Assembly (NCBI GenBank): GCA_900556615.1
Contig: USPP01000082.1
Coordinates: forward strand, 1 to 6,723
DNA length: 6,723 nt
DNA from: an uncultured Eubacteriales bacterium
GTDB taxonomy: Bacteria; Bacillota; Clostridia; Oscillospirales; CAG-272
Reading direction: 5' to 3'
Shown here: in pieces, positions 1 through 5,820 of the stretch
Layout of the letters: each line of letters begins with the position of its first letter
How positions within the stretch are numbered: position 1 is the first letter of the stretch
Program-made: the position numbers and the translations under genes
Notes under the pieces: model-generated
The model's database searches: none
Seen by the model: the letters and a program-made list of their open reading frames with translations, nothing else
Told to the model about the DNA's origin: nothing

Positions 1-2
1 GG

Positions 3-272
3 GACATTACCCTGCCGCTGATCATGCCGGCTGTTATATCCGGCTCTCTGCTGGCCTTTGCCATGTCCATGGATGATGTGGTGATCAGTATTTTTGTAAC
101 CGGGCCACGTGTATCCACGCTGCCGATAAAAGTTTACACACAGATGAAAACAGGCGTTACGCCGGAGATCAATGCACTTTGTACCATAATGCTGGGAGTG
201 ATCCTTCTGGTACTGGCAGTATATCTGATCGCAGGAAAACGCGGGAAGGGGAATATAAAAGATGAGCAATAA
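3..272 (+). CDS. potC: PotC-like spermidine/putrescine ABC transporter permease, C-terminal fragment
   Basis: This is the last ~89 codons of an inner-membrane permease; the 5' end lies outside the window and the frame is open to the left edge. The first visible residues, [19 protein letters not shown], are the end of the cytoplasmic EAA loop (the ITLP part) and the start of the next membrane helix, as in PotC. A run with [13 protein letters not shown] follows, and then [21 protein letters not shown], which is characteristic of PotC-type polyamine permeases. A final helix (about [20 protein letters not shown]) precedes a short basic tail. By family knowledge it would pair with PotB, PotA and PotD to import spermidine or putrescine. 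Its stop lies 11 bases inside the following ATPase gene, so the two are translationally coupled. Having a PotA-type ATPase directly after potC is unusual, since potA usually comes first. Leu codons are mostly CTG, unlike the genes after ~930. Confidence 0.85.
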   Translation, partial: DITLPLIMPAVISGSLLAFAMSMDDVVISIFVTGPRVSTLPIKVYTQMKTGVTPEINALCTIMLGVILLVLAVYLIAGKRGKGNIKDEQ

Positions 273-1020
273 ACTGATCGAGTTAAAAAATCTCACAAAA
301 AACTTTGATGACCAGCAGGTGCTCCGGGGCATTAATCTGGACATTCACGAAAACGAATTCCTTACGCTTCTGGGACCCAGCGGCTGTGGAAAGACAACAA
401 CCTTAAGGATCATCGCCGGCTTTGAGGAGCCAAGCGGCGGAGAGGTACTGTTTAACGGAATTGAGATCTCCAAGCTGCCTCCATATAAAAGAGAGATCAA
501 CACGGTATTCCAGAAATATGCATTGTTTCCGCATCTCAATGTTATGGACAATATCGGTTTCGGCCTGAATCTGAAAAAGGTAGATAAATCTGTTATTGAG
601 CAGAAGGTAAAAAGAATGCTGAAAATGGTAGGGCTGGAAGGCTTCGAAAAAAGAGATGTTACACTTCTTTCCGGTGGACAGCAGCAGCGAGTTGCCATTG
701 CCAGAGCTCTTGTCAATGAGCCGAAGGTTCTTCTGCTGGATGAGCCACTCGGCGCACTGGATGCCAAGATCCGTAAGCAGATGCAGATCGAGCTGAAAAA
801 GATCCAGAGAGAGGTAGGGATCACCTTTATCTATGTTACCCATGACCAGGAAGAGGCGTTTGCCATGTCGGACCGAATCATGGTCATGGGCGAGGCAAAA
901 ATCCATCAGATCGATACCCCGCGGCAAATACTCGATTCTCCTGCCGATGATTATGTCCGCAGCTTTGTTCTCGATAATCTGAAAGTAAAAATCGATTCTC
1001 TCGCAAAGTATATGAGATAA
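262..1020 (+). CDS. ABC transporter ATP-binding protein, PotA-like N-terminus joined to a different C-terminus (possible chimera)
   Basis: Cytoplasmic ATPase subunit of an ABC importer. The nucleotide-binding domain is complete: Walker [10 protein letters not shown] at about residues 39-47, Q-loop in [15 protein letters not shown], signature [15 protein letters not shown] at about 137-151, Walker [14 protein letters not shown], and switch histidine in YVTHDQEEA. The stretch up to about residue 200, especially [14 protein letters not shown] and [19 protein letters not shown], is typical of Firmicute PotA. At 252 residues it lacks the C-terminal TOBE/regulatory domain that makes PotA about 350-380 residues long. 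Instead it ends in [23 protein letters not shown], an ending I associate with short ATPases of phosphonate/iron/polyamine-like importers. Codon use shifts around 920, with CAA, ATA and CTC appearing as in the downstream permease. The ATG at 262 is preceded by a purine-rich AAGGGGAA site. The ATPase assignment is certain; substrate and single origin are not. Confidence 0.9.
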   Translation: MSNKLIELKNLTKNFDDQQVLRGINLDIHENEFLTLLGPSGCGKTTTLRIIAGFEEPSGGEVLFNGIEISKLPPYKREINTVFQKYALFPHLNVMDNIGFGLNLKKVDKSVIEQKVKRMLKMVGLEGFEKRDVTLLSGGQQQRVAIARALVNEPKVLLLDEPLGALDAKIRKQMQIELKKIQREVGITFIYVTHDQEEAFAMSDRIMVMGEAKIHQIDTPRQILDSPADDYVRSFVLDNLKVKIDSLAKYMR

Positions 1021-1021
1021 C

Positions 1022-1028
1022 GGGGGGG
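1022..1028 (+). promoter_or_regulatory. Poly-G ribosome binding site for a TTG-start permease
   Basis: A run of seven G sits directly after the ATPase stop and six bases before TTG at 1035. No in-frame ATG or GTG lies between the ATPase stop and this TTG. The G run can pair with the anti-Shine-Dalgarno CCUCC and is the only purine-rich site at a suitable distance, so it decides the start. A homopolymer here could also vary in length. Confidence 0.55.
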
Positions 1029-1034
1029 TTTCTG

Positions 1035-2657
1035 TTGACAGCAAAAATATCTATAACAAGGAAAAATGTGTTCAGCGGAACTACGGTATTTCTTCTCTGC
1101 TGTTTCTTCATTATTTCTGTTCTCTGCCCGCTTTTCTCCATGCTCACCAATCTCGGAAAAGCCGATCTCGGTGCGCTTCTCTCCGACAAAAGCATACTTA
1201 AAGCAGCGGGAAACTCCTTTGCGGTATCCGTAACGGCTACGCTGATTGCAATCATCATTGCCGCGTGTGCTGCGTGGTGCATGACAAGAACATCGGTACG
1301 TTTTAAATCCTTTTTTAACCTTTGCGTTCTGCTTCCGATGCTGATTCCCTCTATTTCTCACGGAATGGGACTTATCATTCTTTTCGGATCCAACGGAAGC
1401 CTGACAAAGCTTTTCGGCATGACCAAGGGAATTTACGGCTTCTGGGGAATTGTCGTCGGCTCTGTCATGTATGCTTTTCCCGTCGCCTACATCATGATAT
1501 CCGATATTCTCCAATACGAAGACAGTACACCCTATGATGCGGCGGCTGTTCTCGGAATTCCCAAACCGAGACGTTTTACTGCGATAACCGCTCCGTATTT
1601 GAAAAAACCGATGATAAGCGTAATTTTCGCGGTATTCACCATGATTATAACCGATTACGGTGTGCCTCTTATGATAGGCGGAATGTACAAAACTCTTCCT
1701 GTACTCATGTACGAGGAGGTTATAGGCAGACAGAATTTCGCAAAGGGAAGCTTTTTCGGACTTATTCTTCTTATTCCTGCCGCTGCGGCATTCATAATTG
1801 ACCTTATCTGCAAGGGAGACCGCAGAAGCGGAAGCGTATGCCGCCCTTTCCATACTGAAAAAAGACCTCTTCGCGATGCTATCGCTTTCATACTGCTTAG
1901 CGTGATTTCAGTCTGCGTTGTCTACCCTATTTTCTCGTTTATTGCCATCACCTTTACAAACAGATATCCCATTGACATGAGCCTCACTCTACATAATGTG
2001 GTAAACACTTTCCGAAAGGGAGCCGGAGATTACCTGCTCAATTCCGTGGTAATTGCCCTTTTCACCGCACTCGTCGGAACCGCCGTATCGTTTATCTGCG
2101 CCTGTTTCACCGCAAGGACCTCGGTACGCGCTTCCAAGTTTCTCCATCTCATGTCTATTCTCTCGCTTGCCGTTCCGGGGATTGTTCTCGGCCTGTCTTA
2201 CGTCCTGTTTTTCAGCGGAAGCTTTATTTACGGCACGCTTGCCATTCTGATTCTTGCCAATACGGTTCATTTCTTTTCTTCTCCTTATCTGATGATTTAT
2301 AACAGCATAGGAAAGCTGAACCCTAATCTCGAAGCGGTTGCCGCCTCACTCGGAATAGGAAGGTTCCGTCTAATAAAAGACGTCATATTGCCACAAACCA
2401 AGACAACGCTTGCCGAAATGTTCTCCTATTTTTTCATAAACTCCATGATGACGATATCCGCCGTCGCATTTCTGGCCAATATTCGTACAAAGCCGATTTC
2501 ACTTATGATTCCGCAGTTTGAAGCACAGATGCTTCTCGAATCCTCCGCTTTTGTTTCGCTTCTCATTCTTGCCGTAAATCTCTTGATGAAAACAATGGTT
2601 TATCTCACCAAGCGGATATTCGCAAAACACAAAAAAACGGCTTTGCCGTCGGATTGA
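1035..2657 (+). CDS. ABC transporter permease with two fused permease domains (Fe3+/polyamine/phosphonate-like)
   Basis: Integral membrane protein of 540 residues with about twelve hydrophobic segments, starting with VFLLCCFFIISVLCPLF after a short basic N-terminus. It has two binding-protein-dependent permease domains in tandem, each with an EAA loop that docks on the ATPase. The first is YDAAAVLGIPKPRRFTAITA at about residues 166-185; the second is LEAVAASLGIGRFRLIKDVI at about 432-451, followed by LP. Tandem two-domain permeases of about 540-570 residues are known for FbpB-type iron and 2-aminoethylphosphonate-type importers, which need one gene for the whole channel. It begins 14 bases after the ATPase and runs into the ribosome binding site of the next gene, so the three form one operon. 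Leu codons are mainly CTT and CTC and Gly mainly GGA, unlike potC. No solute-binding protein is in the window, so the substrate cannot be read. Start is TTG. Confidence 0.88.
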   Translation: MTAKISITRKNVFSGTTVFLLCCFFIISVLCPLFSMLTNLGKADLGALLSDKSILKAAGNSFAVSVTATLIAIIIAACAAWCMTRTSVRFKSFFNLCVLLPMLIPSISHGMGLIILFGSNGSLTKLFGMTKGIYGFWGIVVGSVMYAFPVAYIMISDILQYEDSTPYDAAAVLGIPKPRRFTAITAPYLKKPMISVIFAVFTMIITDYGVPLMIGGMYKTLPVLMYEEVIGRQNFAKGSFFGLILLIPAAAAFIIDLICKGDRRSGSVCRPFHTEKRPLRDAIAFILLSVISVCVVYPIFSFIAITFTNRYPIDMSLTLHNVVNTFRKGAGDYLLNSVVIALFTALVGTAVSFICACFTARTSVRASKFLHLMSILSLAVPGIVLGLSYVLFFSGSFIYGTLAILILANTVHFFSSPYLMIYNSIGKLNPNLEAVAASLGIGRFRLIKDVILPQTKTTLAEMFSYFFINSMMTISAVAFLANIRTKPISLMIPQFEAQMLLESSAFVSLLILAVNLLMKTMVYLTKRIFAKHKKTALPSD

Positions 2658-2670
2658 AAGGAAATTAGCC

Positions 2671-3555
2671 ATGCTCACCAAAAAGCAGTTTGATATACTC
2701 GCAAGCATCGAAAAAAACGGCATGAAAACACAGAGGGCTCTTGCTTCGGAAACAGGGATGTCTCTCGGAGCAGTTAACAAAATCCTGTCACAACTCACTG
2801 AATCAGAGCTTCTCTGTGATGGAAAAATAACTCCGAAAGGGCTTGATACGCTTGAGCCTTACAGAGTAAAACGTGCGGTATTTATTGCCGCCGGATTCGG
2901 ATCTCGCCTTGTTCCGATAACGCTCAACACTCCAAAGCCGCTTGTGCGGGTAAAGGGAAAAAGAATTATTGACAGTCTCCTTGACGCCGTTATCGCCGCC
3001 GGCATACAGGAAATATATATTGTACGCGGATATCTCTCGGAACAGTTCGACCAGCTTCTCTACAAATATCCAAGTATCAAATTTATTGAAAATCCTGCGT
3101 ATAACGAGGCAAATAATATTTCCTCCGTAATGTGCGCCAGATATCTGCTCCAAAACACCTATATCTTTGAGGCGGACCTTCTGCTGTACAACCCATCGCT
3201 TATCACAAAATACCAATATTCGACCAACTATCTCGGCGTTCCGGTAAAGGTTACCGACGATTGGTGCTTTACCGCGAAAAACGGCATTATCACCGGCTTG
3301 TCGGTTGGAGGCACCGACTGCTATCATATGTTCGGAATCTCCTATTGGAACACAGAAGACGGCGCAAAGCTTGCCGGTCATATAGAACGCATTTATCAGT
3401 CCCCGGGAGGAAAAGAACGCTACTGGGATCAAGTTGCGCTTGACTATTTTCTTTCCGAATATAAAATAGCCATAAGAGAATGCTCCTTTGACGATATTGT
3501 TGAGATTGATACCTTCAGAGAGTTGAAAAAGCTTGACGAAACCTACGACGTGTAA
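2671..3555 (+). CDS. HTH domain fused to LicC/PntC-like CTP:phosphocholine/phosphonate cytidylyltransferase
   Basis: A 294-residue two-domain protein. Residues 1-60 form a winged helix-turn-helix of MarR-like pattern (FDILASIEKNG, then SETGMSLGAVNKILSQLTES as the turn and recognition helix). Residues ~68-290 form a sugar-nucleotide-transferase-type Rossmann domain: RAVFIAAGFGSRL (68-80, the G-x-G-x-R nucleotide loop) and TPKPL with Lys89. NEANNISS (145-152) matches the asparagine-rich substrate loop of LicC proteins; EADLLLYNP (168-175) and VEIDT near residue 280 are candidate metal-binding sites. LicC joins CTP with phosphocholine to give CDP-choline; PntC does the analogous reaction with 2-aminoethylphosphonate. 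Which substrate applies cannot be told here. AAAGGA at 2657-2662 overlaps the permease stop and serves this ATG, so it is the last gene of the transporter operon. The HTH may let the protein regulate the operon; this is inference. Length is complete and no kinase domain follows. Confidence 0.85.
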   Translation: MLTKKQFDILASIEKNGMKTQRALASETGMSLGAVNKILSQLTESELLCDGKITPKGLDTLEPYRVKRAVFIAAGFGSRLVPITLNTPKPLVRVKGKRIIDSLLDAVIAAGIQEIYIVRGYLSEQFDQLLYKYPSIKFIENPAYNEANNISSVMCARYLLQNTYIFEADLLLYNPSLITKYQYSTNYLGVPVKVTDDWCFTAKNGIITGLSVGGTDCYHMFGISYWNTEDGAKLAGHIERIYQSPGGKERYWDQVALDYFLSEYKIAIRECSFDDIVEIDTFRELKKLDETYDV

Positions 3556-3568
3556 CAAAATTACAATT

Positions 3569-3618
3569 TCCCGCTCCTGCACATACAGCCTGGCTGCTGT
3601 GTAAAGGAGCGGGATTTT
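3569..3618 (+). terminator. Rho-independent terminator closing the transporter/cytidylyltransferase operon
   Basis: TCCCGCTCCT (3569-3578) pairs perfectly over 10 bp with AGGAGCGGGA (3605-3614), followed by TTTT. The 26-base loop contains a smaller CAGCC/GGCTG pairing. It sits 14 bases after the cytidylyltransferase stop. On the minus strand the stem is followed by an AT-rich stretch with short T runs, so it may also weakly stop the convergent NUDIX transcript. Confidence 0.8.
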
Positions 3619-3651
3619 GACAACGGTGATTACCCGGAAAATGCCGTCATT

Positions 3652-4134
3652 TTAATCATAGGTGACAAAATGCTTTATAGGCGAGCATAAATTACGAAGT
3701 TCCGTCTTCAAAAAAGAAGGATATATCGTTATCTTTTCGATTTTTTCGGTATTCAGCCAACCGATTACAACGTCATCGTTATCTTTATGAGAGATAAACT
3801 CACCGCTACGGGGTATATCGAAATAAAGCGGGGCTTCCGCTAAATAATAAAAGCAAAGATGGTGTACCTTCGTTCCGTTCTGATTCCAAAAGGATTCCTC
3901 ACTCCACAGCAGACGTTTTACAGTAATAGCCATATCGATTTCTTCCTGAAATTCACGCCGCAATCCATCCTCCAGAGTCTCTCCGATTTTTATATGTCCT
4001 CCAGGTAATGCATATTCATTTCCGTTTCGATCACGCTGGACAAGAATCTGATTATTTTTTATCAACACGCCCGCCACTCTGACACCGCAGACATATCCGT
4101 TTCTCTCATAAAGCCAATCGTCATGAAGAACCAT
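3652..4134 (-). CDS. NUDIX hydrolase domain protein
   Basis: A 160-residue soluble protein with one NUDIX domain, a family that hydrolyses nucleoside diphosphates linked to other moieties using Mg2+. The NUDIX box is clear: G46-x5-E52-x7-R60-E61-F-x-E64-E65, in PGGHIKIGETLEDGLRREFQEE. The usual Gly two residues after the last Glu is Asp67, a tolerated change; all metal-binding Glu residues are present. Upstream, CGVRVAGVLIKNNQILVQRD is the usual first beta strands, and LPGGH leads into the box. The substrate cannot be predicted; the sequence resembles general 8-oxo-dGTP/ADP-ribose-type members. An AAAAGGAGA site (4142-4150 on this strand) lies 7 bases before the ATG and fixes the start. The gene is convergent with the cytidylyltransferase and divergent from ddl. 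Its 5' side is only 52 bases from a TIR-bounded repeat element, so its native promoter may be displaced or supplied by that element. Confidence 0.9.
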   Translation of the reverse strand: MVLHDDWLYERNGYVCGVRVAGVLIKNNQILVQRDRNGNEYALPGGHIKIGETLEDGLRREFQEEIDMAITVKRLLWSEESFWNQNGTKVHHLCFYYLAEAPLYFDIPRSGEFISHKDNDDVVIGWLNTEKIEKITIYPSFLKTELRNLCSPIKHFVTYD

Positions 4135-4186
4135 AGCTGCATCTCCTTTTCCCAGGAACCTCTTACTGTTTTGCGTACGGCGAGTG

Positions 4187-4276
4187 TTAAGGCAACACCG
4201 CCGGGTGCACGACTAACGCCTTTGTTGCGCATTTGCTTGTATCTTTTCCGTCATACTTCAGAAGTTTCGTCGGCAT
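4187..4276 (-). CDS. Possible 29-residue small ORF inside repeat copy A
   Basis: On the minus strand ATG at 4276 opens a 29-codon frame beginning MPTKLLKYDGKD and ending VVHPAVLP, with its TAA inside the terminal TTAA. A GAGGAG site lies three bases upstream, which is rather close. In copy B the same 30-codon frame stays open, but the ATG is TTG and the GAGGAG has been moved about 15 bases away by extra sequence. Seven of the nine base differences between copies change the codon meaning or the start, which argues against selection on a protein. It may be a chance frame in a repeat. No function is recognised. Confidence 0.25.
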   Translation of the reverse strand: MPTKLLKYDGKDTSKCATKALVVHPAVLP

Positions 4277-4354
4277 TGTCTCCTCAATTTGTATTGTCCA
4301 ACGAAAACTCTGGCGGCGCAACTGCACAACAATCATTGTGCGGTATTACCTTAA
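4187..4354. mobile_element. MITE-like element, copy A, TTAA ends with 15-bp imperfect terminal inverted repeats
   Basis: The left end TTAAGGCAACACCGC (4187-4201) is the reverse complement of the right end GCGGTATTACCTTAA (4340-4354) at 13 of 15 positions, giving a 168-bp element. The first 90 bases recur at 5659-5748 with 9 differences (90% identity), and a CTCCTCAATT block is also shared. Beside the right end is a 6-bp hairpin, GCACAA/TTGTGC (4324-4341). No transposase is encoded, so any movement would need one in trans. TTAA may be a duplicated target or part of the repeat; two copies cannot separate these. It fills much of the NUDIX-ddl gap. A structured intergenic RNA repeat is an alternative. 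Confidence 0.75.
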
Positions 4355-4452
4355 CTTCTTCCCTCGGTGTGCGGCCCCACTTTACCCGTTTAAAAGATGT
4401 TTTTTCATCGATGAATCCGCTGAAAAACGAAATGCAATGTAATTTGCTGACC

Positions 4453-4480
4453 TTGACAAACGATAAAGCTAAATTATATA
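4453..4480 (+). promoter_or_regulatory. ddl: Candidate sigma-A promoter of ddl
   Basis: A perfect TTGACA at 4453-4458 is followed after 16 bases by TATATA at 4475-4480; the AT-rich run also allows an 18-base spacing with TATATA at 4477-4482. The -10 region abuts or overlaps AAAGGA (4482-4487), so a transcript starting here would have a leader of only about 10 bases and may begin inside or after the ribosome binding site. It lies outside repeat copy A. Confidence 0.55.
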
Positions 4481-4497
4481 TAAAGGAAAAACATATT

Positions 4498-5514
4498 ATG
4501 AAAATCACCGTATTAACCGGAGGTCTCAGCCCCGAACGAGACGTTTCCCTCACCTCCGGAAGCCTGATTGCGAATGCTCTTCGCCGAAAAGGACATAAAG
4601 TTGCCCTTATTGACGTCTATCTTGGCGCCGAAATCCCCGAAAATACAGAGGAACTCTATACCGAAATCCCTTCGGAGCCTTACACGGTAAAGGAAGCTGC
4701 CCCCGATCTTAAGAAAATCAAGTCGGAAAGCGGAAACGGAGAGGCACTTATCGGAAAAAACGTTATCGAAATATGCCGCCGCGCCGACATCGTGTTTCTT
4801 GCGCTTCACGGAGCAATGGGAGAAAACGGTCAGCTTCAGGCTGCTCTCGATTGCTATGGCATAAAGTATACCGGCACCGGTTATATCGGAAGTCTTCTTG
4901 CCATGGATAAGGATATAACCAAAAAGCTGCTTCTTGCCGGCGGAATTGCTGTTCCGGAAAGCATTACGGTCACAAAGCAGAGCTATGACGAAGCCTATCT
5001 GACGGAAAAAATCGGGCTTCCCTGTGTCATAAAGCCCTGTTCCTGCGGTTCGTCGGTCGGTGTTTCCATCGTATCTACTCATGAAGAGCTTGCTTCTGCA
5101 ATGAAAAGCGCCTTTACTTTTGAGGACAGGATATTGATCGAAAAGAAAATTACCGGGCGTGAAATGACAGTGGGAATTCTCCGGGGAAAACCGCTTCCTC
5201 CTGTTGAAATTATTCCGAAAAGCGGATTTTATGACTATAAAAACAAATATCAGCCGGGTATGACTGAGGAAATCTGTCCGCCCGATCTTACCGAAGAGGA
5301 AAACCGTATGCTTTCCGACGCCGCGCTCAAAACCGCAAAGCTTCTCCGGCTCGGCACCTATTGCCGCATCGATTTTATCCTCTCAAACGGCGTTCCCTAT
5401 TGCCTTGAAGCAAATACGCTTCCCGGAATGACTCCGCTGAGCCTTCTGCCCAGAGAAGCCGCAGCCGCAGGAATCTCTTATGACGATCTTTGCGAAATGA
5501 TTGCCATGGGATAA
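4498..5514 (+). CDS. ddl: D-alanine--D-alanine ligase
   Basis: Cytoplasmic ATP-grasp ligase of 338 residues that joins two D-alanines for peptidoglycan precursors. It begins MKITVLTGGLSPERDVSL, with Glu13 and Ser17 of the first D-Ala site. ATP-grasp features follow: LLAMDKDITKKLL, then VIKPCSCGSSVGVS with Ser185-Ser186 on the phosphate loop, then ILIEKKITGREMTVGIL. The omega-loop FYDYKNKY carries Lys250 and Tyr251, equivalent to E. coli DdlB Lys215 and Tyr216; the tyrosine indicates D-Ala-D-Ala rather than D-Ala-D-Lac specificity. Metal ligands are in CRIDFIL and LEANTLPGMT (Glu304, Asn306). The frame is open upstream to 4123, but the ATG at 4498 matches the family N-terminus and has AAAGGA 10 bases before it; a longer start would have to read through repeat copy A. 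It appears monocistronic, with its own promoter and a strong terminator after it. Confidence 0.95.
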   Translation: MKITVLTGGLSPERDVSLTSGSLIANALRRKGHKVALIDVYLGAEIPENTEELYTEIPSEPYTVKEAAPDLKKIKSESGNGEALIGKNVIEICRRADIVFLALHGAMGENGQLQAALDCYGIKYTGTGYIGSLLAMDKDITKKLLLAGGIAVPESITVTKQSYDEAYLTEKIGLPCVIKPCSCGSSVGVSIVSTHEELASAMKSAFTFEDRILIEKKITGREMTVGILRGKPLPPVEIIPKSGFYDYKNKYQPGMTEEICPPDLTEEENRMLSDAALKTAKLLRLGTYCRIDFILSNGVPYCLEANTLPGMTPLSLLPREAAAAGISYDDLCEMIAMG

Positions 5515-5602
5515 AGCTCTTCCGAATACAGAACCCTCGCTTCCCACGCTTTCTCTTATCCCGGCAATCCTGATAGCGCAATTTTACAGAAACATAACCA
5601 AA

Positions 5603-5652
5603 AAGGTTCCCGCAGCACTTTTGAAGTGATTTGCGGGAACCTTCTTGCTTTT
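5603..5652. terminator. Strong bidirectional Rho-independent terminator between ddl and the GH2 gene
   Basis: AAGGTTCCCGCA (5603-5614) pairs perfectly with TGCGGGAACCTT (5632-5643), 12 bp, with an inner CACTT/AAGTG helix. On the plus strand CTTGCTTTT follows, suiting ddl. On the minus strand the stem runs into five T (complement of AAAAA at 5600-5604), suiting the GH2 transcript. It lies 88 bases after the ddl stop. The rest of the gap from 5515 to 5602 shows nothing recognisable. Confidence 0.85.
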
Positions 5653-5658
5653 CATAAT

Positions 5659-5820
5659 TTAAGGCAATACCGCCGAGGGCACGGCTAACGTCTTTGTTGC
5701 GCATTTGCTTGCATCTTTCCCGTCACACTTCAGAAGTTTCGTCGGCAAAGAAGACGCTTTTGCCTCCTCAATTGGTATCGTGTACATCTGTACCGTCAGA
5801 ATCCGCCGATATCGTCTTAA
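5659..5820. mobile_element. MITE-like element, copy B, partly decayed
   Basis: It starts TTAAGGCAATACCGC (5659-5673), and its first 90 bases match copy A at 81 of 90 positions. The right end is less certain: CCGATATCGTCTTAA (5806-5820) matches the reverse complement of the left end at 11 of 15 positions and also ends in TTAA, giving 162 bp. Between the conserved left part and the shared CTCCTCAATT block copy B has about 14 extra bases, and the remainder has diverged or been replaced. No transposase is present. The right TTAA overlaps the stop codon of the GH2 gene. The left boundary is sure; the right boundary is an inference from the TIR. Confidence 0.65.

Noticed and set aside
951..1853. 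Long open frames on the minus strand under the permease, and others at 345-1044
   Set aside because: Low-complexity, charge-rich translations with no recognisable domain, antisense to clear ABC transporter genes; shadows of codon bias.
2803..3582. Minus-strand frame of 259 codons opposite the cytidylyltransferase
   Set aside because: Antisense shadow; it starts within the terminator loop and shows no domain pattern, whereas the plus strand has complete family motifs.
4151..4200. Possible NUDIX promoter using TTGCCT in the repeat end as a -35 box
   Set aside because: At a 17-base spacing only a poor AAAACA -10 match is found; not supportable from sequence alone.
4324..4341. Hairpin GCACAA/TTGTGC as a ddl attenuator
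   Set aside because: The stem is only 6 bp with no following T run, and it is explained as part of the repeat's right arm.
4123..4497. In-frame upstream extension of ddl by 125 codons from an ATG at 4123
   Set aside because: The translation has no ligase features, overlaps the NUDIX gene start and crosses repeat copy A. The family N-terminus MKITVLTGG and a ribosome binding site fix the start at 4498.
5375..5704. Minus-strand frame of 109 codons across the ddl end, terminator and repeat copy B
   Set aside because: It starts inside the repeat, crosses a strong terminator hairpin and runs antisense to ddl; the translation is arginine-rich and unrecognisable.
4187..5820. Composite transposon made of the two repeats flanking ddl
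   Set aside because: The two copies are diverged and short, with no transposase. ddl is a core gene with its own promoter and terminator, so two independent insertions are the simpler reading.
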